From Bog-473 sp963779735 (GTDB lineage Bacteria > Actinomycetota > Acidimicrobiia > Acidimicrobiales > RAAP-2): a DNA stretch of 64,000 nucleotides. Position 1 is the first letter of the stretch. Each line of letters begins with the position of its first letter. Below the pieces are notes generated by a model, which had not been told where the DNA came from, made no database searches, and saw nothing but the letters and a program-made list of their open reading frames with translations. Location: assembly GCA_963779735.1 (NCBI GenBank), contig CAVZZJ010000009.1, positions 1 to 64,000 of the forward strand, written 5' to 3'. Of this stretch, positions 1-8,910 are shown piece after piece. Both the position numbers and the translations under genes were made by a program.

Positions 1-9
1 CAACCCCAG

Positions 10-93
10 TGTCGGAGGGGGGACTTGAACCCCCACGCCCTTGCGGGCACCAGCCCCTCAAGCTGGCGCGTCTGCCTATTCCGCCACTCCGAC
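10..93 (-). tRNA. tRNA-Leu (anticodon GAG)
   Basis: Read on the minus strand, a complete class II tRNA folds here. The acceptor stem is GTCGGAG paired with CTCCGAC, followed by discriminator A. The D-arm has the leucine-type GGCGGAATAGGCAGACGC. The anticodon stem CCAGC/GCTGG closes the loop TTGAGGG, giving anticodon GAG (reads CUC/CUU). A long variable arm (GTGCCCGCAAGGGCGT) and the T-arm with GTTCAAGT follow. No CCA is encoded after the discriminator. The 84-nt length and the variable arm fit tRNA-Leu. It lies 41 bp beyond the end of the lipoprotein gene. Confidence 0.95.
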
Positions 94-134
94 TGGCCTG
101 CGGCTCCAAGGAGCGCCCAGAGATCGTAGCGTGC

Positions 135-1952
135 TCAGGGATTCGGCAGCGTCGGGGTCGTGTTGCTCGTCGATTCGGGGATCCGGACGGCCCAGTACTG
201 GGCGTACCACAGGAGGCTGTTGCTCCATGCCGTAGTGACCACGCCGCCCACCTTGCGGCTCCAGACGAGGGCGCTCGGCTCGGTGAACAGGGGCAGCGCC
301 ACCACGTCGCTCCAGAGCTGCGTGTCCGCCGCCATGTAGTCGGTCGCCGCCTTGGTGGCGTTCAGCTGCTGCGACGCGGTGACCACCAGGCTGTCGAAGG
401 TGCTGTTGTCGTAGTTGGTCCAGTTCTGCGAGCCGTTCTGTCCCGGCGGGCCGAGCAGGTCGGTGTACCAGGCCACGGCCTGGCTCAGGAAGGGTGAGGA
501 GGTCCGCGGGATCAGGGCCGCATCCGCCGCGCCGTCCGCCAGGGCCTGGCCGGCCGCACCGGCACCGGGAACCTGGGAGAGGGTGACCGCGAACCCGGCC
601 TCCTCCAGCTGTTCCTGGAGCTGGGGCGCCGTGGCGGCCGCCCAGGAATCTGCGTCGTCCACCACCAGGCGGATCGTCAGCGGTTGGCCCAGGACGTTGA
701 GCCAGTCACCCGGAGCGGTGCGGGCGTAGCCGGACGCGCCCATCAGGGCGGCGACCTCCGCGGGGTCGGGCGTGACGGGGAAGTTGACGCTTCCCCCCTG
801 CACGATGGCGGTGGTCGGCGATGGCGTCGAGGGGGTCGGCGCCGAGCCGGGTGCGGTGGTGGTCGTCGTCAAGGGGGCGGGGTGGTAGCCCGCCTGCCCT
901 TGGGAGTAAATGTGGCTGGACGCCACCTCCACGTCGGCGTAAGCCCAGGCGGCCTGCTCGTTCACCAGGGCCTGGCGGTTGACCGAGAGGGCGATGGCGA
1001 AGCGGACGTTGGCGGAGAGGGTGCTCGTCGCGCCGCTCGCCATCTCGAGCTGCAAGAACGTGGGCGACAGGCCGACCGCGCTCTGCACACCCGGGAGAGA
1101 CGTCATCTCGTCCAAGAAGGCCGGCGTGAGCGTGGTGGGCACGGCGACCTGCACGAAGTTGGACGCCACCCACTGCGCCAGCTCTTCGGTACTGGAGGCG
1201 CTGCGCACGGTGATGGTCCGGACGTCGGGCTTGGTCCCCCACCAGCGCGGATTCTCCCCTAGCACGATGGTCGTCGGCGAGACGCTGGCGATCCGGAACG
1301 GCCCGCCCGAGAGATCGATGGAGGGGTCGACCGTGGTGCAGGCCGGGTTCCAGCCGGCCTTCTCCATGATGTGGGCCGGCAGCATGTTGGCGAACAGCAT
1401 CTGCCAGTCGGCGAACGGGGTCCGGAAGACGACGGTGACCGTCCGGCCCTTGTCGCTCCCCGTGACGGAGCCGATGTCACGGTAACCGGCGATGCTGGCC
1501 GCGGCGTTCGGCACCGACGTCAGGCCGCCGCGCTGCTGCTGCCACGCGTAAATGAAGTCCTTGGCCGTGATGGGCACGCCATCCGACCACACCGCGTCCG
1601 GGTTCAGGGTATAGACGATCGTCTCCGGCGTGGTGCTGACCAGCTCGGCCTGCACGATCAGGTTCGGGTTCCCGATGACCACGCCGTCCATGTTCACCAC
1701 GAACGGGCTCGGGAGCACCGCGCCGAGCACCTGCAGCGTGGCCGGCGTGTTGCCTGCCGGCGTGTTGGGGTTGCAGCCGGTCGGCCACTGCGTCATCCCG
1801 TAGGCGATGGAGCCGCCGGTGACACCGACGTAGGTGACCGTCGTCTTCAGACTCGATTCGGCCGGACCGCCGCACGCGGCGACGAGGAACGCCAGCGCCG
1901 CGGTGCAAAAAAATGCGCGCTGCCGCCCGGGCCACCGGCCCCGGAGCGTCAC
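135..1952 (-). CDS. ABC transporter substrate-binding lipoprotein (peptide/nickel family, SBP_bac_5)
   Basis: The 605-residue product looks like an extracellular solute-binding protein of the oligopeptide family, anchored outside the membrane to feed an ABC importer. Residues 1-27 form a lipoprotein signal: basic start, hydrophobic stretch and lipobox VAAC with Cys27 as the lipidation site. The body has family features such as a DAVWSDGVPITAKDFIYAW-type segment near residue 115 and a C-terminal closing lobe. A Pro/Thr/Ser-rich insert lies around residues 360-380. The GTG start overlaps the secG stop by four bases (GTGA), so it is probably translated with the glycolytic operon. No permease or ATPase gene is nearby, so the substrate cannot be named. 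Confidence 0.85.
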   Translation of the reverse strand: MTLRGRWPGRQRAFFCTAALAFLVAACGGPAESSLKTTVTYVGVTGGSIAYGMTQWPTGCNPNTPAGNTPATLQVLGAVLPSPFVVNMDGVVIGNPNLIVQAELVSTTPETIVYTLNPDAVWSDGVPITAKDFIYAWQQQRGGLTSVPNAAASIAGYRDIGSVTGSDKGRTVTVVFRTPFADWQMLFANMLPAHIMEKAGWNPACTTVDPSIDLSGGPFRIASVSPTTIVLGENPRWWGTKPDVRTITVRSASSTEELAQWVASNFVQVAVPTTLTPAFLDEMTSLPGVQSAVGLSPTFLQLEMASGATSTLSANVRFAIALSVNRQALVNEQAAWAYADVEVASSHIYSQGQAGYHPAPLTTTTTAPGSAPTPSTPSPTTAIVQGGSVNFPVTPDPAEVAALMGASGYARTAPGDWLNVLGQPLTIRLVVDDADSWAAATAPQLQEQLEEAGFAVTLSQVPGAGAAGQALADGAADAALIPRTSSPFLSQAVAWYTDLLGPPGQNGSQNWTNYDNSTFDSLVVTASQQLNATKAATDYMAADTQLWSDVVALPLFTEPSALVWSRKVGGVVTTAWSNSLLWYAQYWAVRIPESTSNTTPTLPNP

Positions 1953-2185
1953 TGCAGGCGAAGGCCGAGTGTGAGGGTCGCGAAGGTGAAGACGAGGGCC
2001 ACGGTGACGGTGATGCGGTCCAGGTTGCGCTCGACCACCGTGGAGCCCTGTGCTGCGGCGCCCACGCTGCCACCGAACATGTCCGAAAGGCCGCCGCCCT
2101 TGCCGCTGTGCATCAGGATGAGGAAGATCAGGCCGAGGGCCGAGAGCACCTCAATGACGACGTAAATCCAGGTGACGAAGGACAC
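1949..2185 (-). CDS. secG: preprotein translocase subunit SecG
   Basis: This is a 78-residue membrane protein with the SecG plan. A first transmembrane helix (about residues 3-24) is followed by the Gly/Ser-rich loop HSGKGGGLSDMFGG, the family hallmark, and a second helix near residues 55-75. SecG assists the SecYE channel in protein export. The GTG start directly follows the tpiA stop (TGAGTG) and the stop overlaps the next gene, so it depends on the same transcript as tpiA. Its place after tpiA is the usual actinobacterial one. Confidence 0.95.
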   Translation of the reverse strand: MSFVTWIYVVIEVLSALGLIFLILMHSGKGGGLSDMFGGSVGAAAQGSTVVERNLDRITVTVALVFTFATLTLGLRLQ

Positions 2186-2974
2186 TCAGGAACGGTAGCA
2201 GGCGCCGCCCGCCCGAATTACGTCAAGGAAGGTGGCCGCCTGCAGACTCGCCCCGCCCACCAGGAGGCCGTCGACATTCGGCTCCGCCATGAAGTCCGCT
2301 GCGTTGTCCGCCTGGACCGAACCCCCGTACTGGATGCGCACCGCGGTCGCTGCCGGCTCGCCGGCCACCTTGCCCACCAGGGCCCGGATGAAGACGCCGG
2401 CGTCTTCGGCGTCCATGGCGGAGGCCGCCTGACCGGTGCCGATGGCCCACAACGGCTCGTAGGCCACGACCAGGCCGCCGACGACCTCGGGCGACAGACC
2501 CTCCAGCGCGGACAGCACCTGCTCCTCCAGCTTCGCCTCGGTGCGGCCGGCGAGACGTTCCTCCTCGGTCTCCCCCACACAGACGATGGGGATCATGCCG
2601 TGGCGCAGCACCGCCTGGAGTGTCGTAGCCACGACGGCGTCCGACATGCCGAACAGGGTGCGACGTTCGGAGTGGCCCACCACCACGTATCGGGTCCCCA
2701 GCCTCGCCAGCATGCGCGGGCTGATCTCCCCCGTGCGGGCGCCGGCGTCCTCGTCGGAGCAGTGCTGGGCGCCGAGGTGGACCGGGATGGCTTCCTTCTC
2801 GACCAACGTCTGAACGGTGCGCAGATCGGTGAAGGGGGGGTGGACCGAGACGTCCACGGCCGCCACGTCCTCGGGCTTGAGCCGCAGTCCCAGATCGCTC
2901 ACCATGTGGAGCGCCTCAATGTGATCGTGGTGCATCTTCCAGTTCCCGCTGACCAGCGGGCGGCGACCGGGCAC
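2186..2974 (-). CDS. tpiA: triosephosphate isomerase
   Basis: This encodes a 262-residue cytosolic TIM-barrel enzyme interconverting dihydroxyacetone phosphate and glyceraldehyde-3-phosphate. Visible motifs are the N-terminal SGNWKM with the catalytic lysine, the VVVGHSERR segment with the catalytic histidine, the YEPLWAIGTG loop with the catalytic glutamate, and the phosphate-binding GGSV and LLVGGASL near the end. I chose the GTG at 2974 because it overlaps the pgk stop by one base (TAGTG) and gives the normal TIM length. The frame stays open for 111 more codons upstream, but that part lies inside pgk and is not TIM-like. Confidence 0.96.
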   Translation of the reverse strand: MPGRRPLVSGNWKMHHDHIEALHMVSDLGLRLKPEDVAAVDVSVHPPFTDLRTVQTLVEKEAIPVHLGAQHCSDEDAGARTGEISPRMLARLGTRYVVVGHSERRTLFGMSDAVVATTLQAVLRHGMIPIVCVGETEEERLAGRTEAKLEEQVLSALEGLSPEVVGGLVVAYEPLWAIGTGQAASAMDAEDAGVFIRALVGKVAGEPAATAVRIQYGGSVQADNAADFMAEPNVDGLLVGGASLQAATFLDVIRAGGACYRS

Positions 2975-4140
2975 TACCGCGGGGCGTTCGGCGCGTGGCG
3001 CAACGCTTCGAGTGCGGGCAGGTCTCCCCCGCGCTCGATGAAGGCCAGTGATGCTCCCCCGCCGGTGGACAAGAAGCTCACCTGGTCGCAGAGCCCGAGC
3101 CCTTCGAGGGCGCTCGCGCTGTCCCCGCCGCCGACCACGGAGAAGCCCTCGCACTCGGCCACTGCCTGGGCCACCACCCTCGTGCCGCCGGCGAATCGAG
3201 CGTCCTCGAAGGCGCCCAGCGGGCCGTTCCACAGCACGGTGCCGGCCTGGCGCACGACGTCGGCGAAGGCGGCGGCCGAGTCGGGCCCGATGTCGAGCCC
3301 GGTCCATCCGTCGGGCAGGTCGCCCTCTATGACCTTGACCCCTCCCCGTGGCCCGATCCCCTCGCGGCCGAAGGTCCCACCCGGCTCGAGGGCGCGGATG
3401 TCCGTCGGGAGGTAGATCTCCAGTCCCGAGTCGAGCAGAGCGCGGCAGTCCGTCAGGTGGCTCGGATCGAACAGCGAGCTGCCCACCCGGCGACCCTGCG
3501 CGGCCAGGAAGGTGAAGGCCATGCCTCCACCGACCACCAGCGTGTCCACCTTGGTGGCCAGCGCGTTGAGGACCTCTATCTTGTCCCCCACCTTGGCCCC
3601 GCCGACCACGGCCACGAAGGGCCGGGCCGGGTGCTCGAGGATGCCGCCCAGGACCTCGACCTCACGGGCCAGGCGCAGGCCGGCGGCGCTGGGCAGGAAC
3701 CTTGGCGGGCCGACGATGGACGCGTGGGCCCGGTGCGCCACGCCGAAGGCCTCGTTCACGTAGGCGTCGAAGCCCTCGATCAGCGACGCCACGAAGGCCG
3801 GATCGTTGCTCTTCTCGCCCGGGTTGAACCGCAGGTTGTCACCGAGCTCGACCCCGGGGCAGAGCGCGGTGAGCCGCTCGCGCACCGGGTCCATCTCCCA
3901 GCGCGGGTCCCGGGTCTCGGCCGGTCGCCCGAGATGCGAGATGGCCACCACCTCGGCACCTCGGTCCAGCAGCCAGCGCAACGTCGGCAGCGCAGCGGTG
4001 ATCCGGAAGTCGTCGGCCACGGTCGCCCGGCCGTCGATCCCGATGTGGAGGGGGACGTTGAAGTCCACCCGGACCAGGACCCGCTTACCCTCCAGATCGG
4101 GAAGATCACCCAGGAGTGGAAGCCGGGCCCGGGGGACCAC
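2974..4140 (-). CDS. pgk: phosphoglycerate kinase
   Basis: The 388-residue product is the glycolytic kinase that makes ATP from 1,3-bisphosphoglycerate. The N-terminal domain carries RVDFNVPL and the ISHLGRP substrate loop. The C-terminal domain carries VVGGAKVGDKIEVL, a WNGPLGAFE segment and the nucleotide-binding end GGGDSASALE with STGGGASL. The length is typical of bacterial enzymes. A GTG start at 4140 lies four bases after the gap stop and no clear ribosome-binding site is seen, so the exact start is uncertain by a few codons. It is co-transcribed with gap and tpiA. Confidence 0.96.
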   Translation of the reverse strand: MVPRARLPLLGDLPDLEGKRVLVRVDFNVPLHIGIDGRATVADDFRITAALPTLRWLLDRGAEVVAISHLGRPAETRDPRWEMDPVRERLTALCPGVELGDNLRFNPGEKSNDPAFVASLIEGFDAYVNEAFGVAHRAHASIVGPPRFLPSAAGLRLAREVEVLGGILEHPARPFVAVVGGAKVGDKIEVLNALATKVDTLVVGGGMAFTFLAAQGRRVGSSLFDPSHLTDCRALLDSGLEIYLPTDIRALEPGGTFGREGIGPRGGVKVIEGDLPDGWTGLDIGPDSAAAFADVVRQAGTVLWNGPLGAFEDARFAGGTRVVAQAVAECEGFSVVGGGDSASALEGLGLCDQVSFLSTGGGASLAFIERGGDLPALEALRHAPNAPR

Positions 4141-4144
4141 GTGC

Positions 4145-5161
4145 TCAGGCCCCCACGAGCAGGGTCAGGTCGACGAGCCGGTTCGAGTACCCCCACTCGT
4201 TGTCGTACCAGCCCTCCACCTTCACCAGCGAGAGCGAGTCGTCGATCGGCTGCACGATGGTGAGGCCGGCGTCGAAGGTGCACGAGGCCGCGCAACCCAC
4301 GATGTCGCTGGAGACCAGGGGGTCCTCGGTGTACTCGAGCACGCGGTCCAGCGGGGGCTTAACCGCGGATTCGGCGAAGGCGGCGTTGACCTCGGCCACC
4401 GTGGGGTTGCCCTTCACCACGGCGGTGAAGTCGGTGATGGAGCCGGCCGGGACCGGGACCCGCAGGGACATGCCGTCGAGCCGGCCCGCCATGGTCGACA
4501 GCACGAGGCTGGTGGCCCGGGCGGCCCCGGTGGAGCTGGGGACGATGTTGACGGCCCCGGCCCGCGCCCGGCGCAGGTCGGTGTGGGTCAGGTCGAGAAG
4601 GTTCTGATCGTTCGTGTAGGCATGCACCGTCGTCATGAGGCCGCTCACGATGTGGAAGCTGTCGTCGAGGACCTTGACCATGGGCACGAAGCAGTTGGTG
4701 GTGCACGACGCGTTGGAGACCACGATGTGCTTCTCGGGGTCGTACTCGTCGTCGTTCACCCCGATGACAAACGTGGCATCGGCATCCTTGGACGGTGCCG
4801 AAATGATGACCCGGCGCACCGTGCCGTGGAGGTGCCCCGCCGCATCGGCCCGCGTCGTGAACTTGCCCGTCGACTCAATGACGACGTCGGCGCCGAGCGC
4901 TCCCCAGGGCAGCTGCTCGGGCTCCCGCTCGGCCAGTACCCGGATGTGGTGCTCGCCGACCAGCAGGTCGCTGCCCTCGACGTCCACCGGGACGGGCATG
5001 CGCCCCTGGGTCGAGTCGTAGCGCAGCAGGTGGGCCAGGGTCTCGGGTGAGGTCAGGTCGTTGACGCCCACCACCTCGAGATCGGCTCCGCTTGCCAGGG
5101 CGGCGCGGAGGAAGCTGCGTCCGATTCGCCCGAAACCGTTGATCCCGACCCTCACTGTCAT
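4145..5161 (-). CDS. gap: glyceraldehyde-3-phosphate dehydrogenase, type I
   Basis: This encodes a 338-residue NAD-dependent glycolytic dehydrogenase. The N-terminal Rossmann motif GINGFGRIGR starts at about residue 7. The catalytic cysteine is Cys153 in SNASCTTNC, and the C-terminal WYDNEWGYSNR motif is intact. The segment VGVNDL after the second strand fits NAD preference. A good ribosome-binding site (AGGAAGAAGG) lies just before the ATG. It is 24 bp downstream of yvcK; in related actinobacteria whiA often sits in this gap, but here there is no room for it. Confidence 0.97.
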   Translation of the reverse strand: MTVRVGINGFGRIGRSFLRAALASGADLEVVGVNDLTSPETLAHLLRYDSTQGRMPVPVDVEGSDLLVGEHHIRVLAEREPEQLPWGALGADVVIESTGKFTTRADAAGHLHGTVRRVIISAPSKDADATFVIGVNDDEYDPEKHIVVSNASCTTNCFVPMVKVLDDSFHIVSGLMTTVHAYTNDQNLLDLTHTDLRRARAGAVNIVPSSTGAARATSLVLSTMAGRLDGMSLRVPVPAGSITDFTAVVKGNPTVAEVNAAFAESAVKPPLDRVLEYTEDPLVSSDIVGCAASCTFDAGLTIVQPIDDSLSLVKVEGWYDNEWGYSNRLVDLTLLVGA

Positions 5162-5185
5162 TCGGACCTTCTTCCTCTGAGACGA

Positions 5186-6052
5186 CTATGCCAGCAGACT
5201 TTCGAGGGCTTGCGCCAGTTTGACCGGACTGTGAACAAGAGCATTCCCGTCGGTGAGGGGGATATCCAGGGCCGAAATACCCAATTCGCCCAGGGGCATC
5301 CCCCGACTCGTATCGCACACGACGACGTCCACGGATACATTATGCCTGCTCAGAGCCTCTAGGTGGGCCGCGACGTCGAGACCGGCCGTTTCGGGGAGCT
5401 GTGGACGCAGATTGCAGACGTAGACGCGTTGCGCCCGCGAGTGGGCCACCGCCTCGGCGATCCCCCCCACGGCGGCGGCGGCCAGCACGCTGGTGAAGAG
5501 CGACCCGGGCCCGATGACGATCTGGTCGGCCGCCAGAATGCGCTCGACGGCCAGCTCCGGGGGGCGGGCGTCTCCGGGGACCAGCGACACGGTCTTTATG
5601 TTGCCGGCGCGGGACACGGCCACCTGCCCGGCCACCTGGCCGGTGTCCGACTCCGCCTTGAGCACCACACGCTCGGTGGTGGCCGGGAGGACGTCGCCCG
5701 CCGCCCCCAACAGCTCCGCCGCGGCGCGCACGCCCGCCACCAGGTCGCCCGTGGACTCGACCAGCCCGGCCAGGATCAGGTTCCCCAGGGCGTGGCCGGC
5801 CAGCTCCCCCTCCTCGAAGCGGTGCTCGAAGGCTCCCGCCAGGGGCGAGCCCTCGGCGGCCAGGGCGATGAGGCACTTGCGGAGATCACCCAGGGCCACC
5901 ACGTTGAGGATCTCCCGCAGCCGGCCACTCGATCCACCGTCGTCGGCCACCGACACCACGGCGGTGAGCTGGCCGGCATAGCGGCGGGCGGCGTGCAGCG
6001 TCACCGCCGTGCCGTGGCCCCCTCCCAGTGCCACCACCGCCGGTCGCGTCAT
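5186..6052 (-). CDS. yvcK: gluconeogenesis factor YvcK/CofD-like (UDP-GlcNAc-binding family)
   Basis: The product is a 288-residue protein of the YvcK/CofD fold, which in other Gram-positive bacteria binds UDP-sugars and links carbon state to cell-wall growth. The N-terminal VALGGGHGT loop, the SVADDGGSSGRLR segment and the GDLRKCLIALA region are characteristic, as is the later GPGSLFTSVLAA. The ATG at 6052 overlaps the rapZ stop by four bases (ATGA). The frame continues 35 codons upstream, but only into rapZ. Its exact role in this organism is inferred from the family. Confidence 0.93.
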   Translation of the reverse strand: MTRPAVVALGGGHGTAVTLHAARRYAGQLTAVVSVADDGGSSGRLREILNVVALGDLRKCLIALAAEGSPLAGAFEHRFEEGELAGHALGNLILAGLVESTGDLVAGVRAAAELLGAAGDVLPATTERVVLKAESDTGQVAGQVAVSRAGNIKTVSLVPGDARPPELAVERILAADQIVIGPGSLFTSVLAAAAVGGIAEAVAHSRAQRVYVCNLRPQLPETAGLDVAAHLEALSRHNVSVDVVVCDTSRGMPLGELGISALDIPLTDGNALVHSPVKLAQALESLLA

Positions 6053-6903
6053 CGGTCGACGTCCCGATGGAAGACGGACACCGGGATGCCGCGCTCGGTG
6101 AACCGCTCGCCCAACGCCTCGGCCAGCGTCACCGAGCGGTGCCGGCCTCCGGTGCACCCCAACGCGATGGTGAGGTAGGACTTGCCCTCGCGCACGAACG
6201 AGGGGAGGATCCCGGTCAGCAGCCCGTCGACCTTTTCCAGGAACTCCGTGGCCTCGGGGTGGGACAGGACGTAGTCACGCACCGGGGCCTCGAGCCCGCT
6301 GAAGGGCCGCAGCTCCTCAATCCAGAACGGATTGGGGAGGAAACGGCAGTCGAAGACCAGGTCGACATCGAGCGGGAGGCCGAACTTGTAGCCGAACGAC
6401 ACCACCGTGGTCTGCATGGCCGAGGCGCCGCCCTCACCGCCGAACGCCTCTATCACCCTGGTGCGCAGTTGGTTCGTGTTCAGCTCACCGGTGTCGATGA
6501 GCAGGTCGGCCTGGTCGCGGACGAGCGCCAGCAGCCGCCGCTCGTCGGCGATCGACTCCTCCACCCCCCGGGCGGCCAGCGGATGGCGGCGGCGGGTGCC
6601 CTCGTAGCGCCTGATGAGGACGTCGTCGCTGGCATCGAGGAACAGGACCCGCACCCGGTTCCCGTTGGCCCGCAGCGCGGCGAGGACGTCGGGCAGCTCG
6701 TCGAAGTACTCGGACCCGCCCCGGCCGATGACCAGCGCCACCCGGTCCATCTCCGCGCCCGGGAGGTTGATCATCTCGGCCATGTTGGTGATCAGGGCCG
6801 CCGGCAGGTTGTCGATGACGAACCACCCCAGGTCTTCGAGGGACGCGGCAGCGGTCGAACGGCCCGCTCCCGACATCCCGGTCACTACCAGGAACTCGCT
6901 CAT
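6049..6903 (-). CDS. rapZ: RNase adapter / nucleotide-binding protein RapZ
   Basis: The 284-residue P-loop protein has Walker A GMSGAGRS at residues 9-16 and a conserved VIDNLP segment shortly after. The C-terminal domain has IALGCTGGRHRSV, the diagnostic RapZ motif. In E. coli RapZ steers decay of a small RNA controlling glucosamine-6-phosphate synthase. In actinobacteria the uvrC-rapZ-yvcK order is conserved, but the target is less clear. The start codon overlaps the uvrC stop (ATGA), so it is translationally coupled to uvrC. Confidence 0.94.
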   Translation of the reverse strand: MSEFLVVTGMSGAGRSTAAASLEDLGWFVIDNLPAALITNMAEMINLPGAEMDRVALVIGRGGSEYFDELPDVLAALRANGNRVRVLFLDASDDVLIRRYEGTRRRHPLAARGVEESIADERRLLALVRDQADLLIDTGELNTNQLRTRVIEAFGGEGGASAMQTTVVSFGYKFGLPLDVDLVFDCRFLPNPFWIEELRPFSGLEAPVRDYVLSHPEATEFLEKVDGLLTGILPSFVREGKSYLTIALGCTGGRHRSVTLAEALGERFTERGIPVSVFHRDVDR

Positions 6904-8759
6904 CGGCCCCCAGTCTGGCCCATGCCCCGCACCCCGTCATGGACCGCCACGGCGACCCGCTCGGGCAGCCAGGGCAGCGCCCGCAGCTCCGCAAGGGAGG
7001 CGGAGCGGACGGCGTTGACACCCCCCAGCTCCTTGACCAGCCGCGCCTTGCGGGCCGGTCCCAGCCCGGGTATCCCGTCCAGGACGCTCCTCGTCATGCG
7101 TCGCCCCCGCTTCTCGCGGTGGAAGGTGATGGCGAACCGGTGGGCCTCGTCGCGGACGCGCTGGAGGAGGTAGAGGGCGTCGGACCCTCGCCGCAGGTGG
7201 ACGGGTTCGGGCGAGCCGGGGCGGTAGACCTCCTCGAACTGCTTGGCCAGCGAGGCCAGCTCCACCTCGCCGGAGAGGCCCAGCTCGGCGACCACCCGCT
7301 CGGCCACCCCGAGCTGTCCCTTGCCCCCGTCGACCAGCAGGAGGTTGGGCCTATAGGCGAAGCGGCGGGAGCGTGCTGCCGGCTCCTTGAGCGCGGTGAG
7401 CCGCCTGGTCAGGACCTCCTCCATGGCGGCGTAGTCGTCGTTCCCCTTCACGGTCTTGACCTTGAAGCGGCGGTAGTCGGACCGCTTGGCCAGCCCGTCC
7501 TCGAGCACCACCATGGAGCCCACGTAGTCGGTCCCCTGCAGGTGGCTCATGTCGAAGCACTCAATGCGCAGCGGGGCCTCGTGCAGCCCGAGCGCCAGCT
7601 GCAGCTCGGTCAGGGCCTTGGACCGGGCGTTGTGGTCCGCCGCCCGGCGCAGGCGGTGGCGGGCCAGGTCCTCGGCGGCCGACCGGGTCACCGTCTCCTG
7701 CAGGGCGCGTTTGGCTCCCCGCTGCGGCACGACGACGTCGACCGGGCCGTCGCGTGCGGTGCGCAGCCAGCTCTGGAGGAGATCGAGGTCGGCGGGCAGC
7801 TCGGGGACGAGGATCCGGCGGGGCACATCGGCGCCGACCGCACCGTAAATCTGGGCCACGACCAGGCGCACGAACTCGGGCGGGGTCAGGTCCTCCACCT
7901 TCTCGGCCACGAAGCCGCGGTGCCCGACCACGCGCCCGCGGCGGACATGGAAGATCTGCACCGAGGCCTCGAGCGGGTCGTCGGCGATGCCGATGACGTC
8001 GAAGTCCTCGGCCCGCTCGGACACCATCTGCTGCGACTCGGCCGCCTTCTGCGCCACGGCGATGCGGTCGCGCAAGCGGGCCGCCCGCTCGAACTCGAGG
8101 TCCTCGGCGGCCGCCTGCATCGCGCCCTCCAGCCGGGCCAGCACCGGCTCGGTGTCGCCGGAGAGGAACCCCATCAGGTCCTCGACGTAGCCGTCGTAGG
8201 TGGGGTGGTCCACGGCGCCGATGCACGGCCCCGAACAGCGCTCTATGTCGTACAGCAGGCACGGCCGGCCCAGCCGCTCATGCCGGTTGAACTTCGTGTC
8301 CGTGCACGTGCGGACCGGGAAGCTGCGCACCAGGAGGTCGAGGGTCGACCGTATGGCCGCGGCGTGGCCGTAGGGGCCGAAGTAGCGGACCCCCTTGCGC
8401 TTGCGGCCCCGGACCACGGCCGGCCGGGGCCACTCGTCGTCCAGGGTCACGGCGAGCCAGGGATAGCTCTTGTCGTCCTTCAGCCTGACGTTGTAGCGGG
8501 GCAGGTGGGCCTGAATGAGCGAGTGCTCGAGGATCAGGGCGTCGACCTCGCCGTCCACCACCACCCACTCCACGTGGTCGGCCTGGGCCACCATCTGGGC
8601 GGTGCGGGGGGGCAACTTGGCCGGGTCGGCCCAGTAGTTGGGCAGCCGGTGGCGCAGCGACTTGGCCTTTCCCACGTAGAGGACCCGGCCCTCGGCGTCG
8701 TAGAACAGGTAGGAGCCCGGCGCGTCGGGAATCGAGCCTGTGGGGGGTCGGTACTGCAT
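6900..8759 (-). CDS. uvrC: excinuclease ABC subunit UvrC
   Basis: This 619-residue protein is the nuclease that makes both cuts in nucleotide excision repair. The N-terminal GIY-YIG-type domain contains APGSYLFYD and VLYVGKAKSLRHR. The UVR coiled segment near residue 205 reads AEDLEFERAARLRDRI. The central RNase H-like domain has IECFDMSHLQGT and LLLVDGGKGQLG. C-terminal helix-hairpin-helix repeats include DGIPGLGPARKARLV. I chose the ATG at 8759 because the homologous region begins there, although the frame is open upstream. It is the first gene of the minus-strand operon running to the lipoprotein gene. Confidence 0.96.
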   Translation of the reverse strand: MQYRPPTGSIPDAPGSYLFYDAEGRVLYVGKAKSLRHRLPNYWADPAKLPPRTAQMVAQADHVEWVVVDGEVDALILEHSLIQAHLPRYNVRLKDDKSYPWLAVTLDDEWPRPAVVRGRKRKGVRYFGPYGHAAAIRSTLDLLVRSFPVRTCTDTKFNRHERLGRPCLLYDIERCSGPCIGAVDHPTYDGYVEDLMGFLSGDTEPVLARLEGAMQAAAEDLEFERAARLRDRIAVAQKAAESQQMVSERAEDFDVIGIADDPLEASVQIFHVRRGRVVGHRGFVAEKVEDLTPPEFVRLVVAQIYGAVGADVPRRILVPELPADLDLLQSWLRTARDGPVDVVVPQRGAKRALQETVTRSAAEDLARHRLRRAADHNARSKALTELQLALGLHEAPLRIECFDMSHLQGTDYVGSMVVLEDGLAKRSDYRRFKVKTVKGNDDYAAMEEVLTRRLTALKEPAARSRRFAYRPNLLLVDGGKGQLGVAERVVAELGLSGEVELASLAKQFEEVYRPGSPEPVHLRRGSDALYLLQRVRDEAHRFAITFHREKRGRRMTRSVLDGIPGLGPARKARLVKELGGVNAVRSASLAELRALPWLPERVAVAVHDGVRGMGQTGGR

Positions 8760-8910
8760 CGGATCCACTTTCGCGCACCCGACGGGTACACTGAGCGGGC
8801 CGGCCTGGTTTCCGGCACACAACCTCGCACCGAGGCCGACACACCCGCGGATGGGCGACCAGGCTGTCCCCGCCGGCCAATCGGTGCTCTCCCTCAAAGG
8901 GGGCATACCG

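Noticed and set aside
10..93. tRNA-Leu as an attachment site for an integrated element
   Set aside because: No integrase nearby and no repeat of the tRNA 3' end was seen in the window.
2975..3307. 111-residue N-terminal extension of TpiA
   Set aside because: It lies wholly in pgk in another frame. The GTG at 2974 gives the normal protein.
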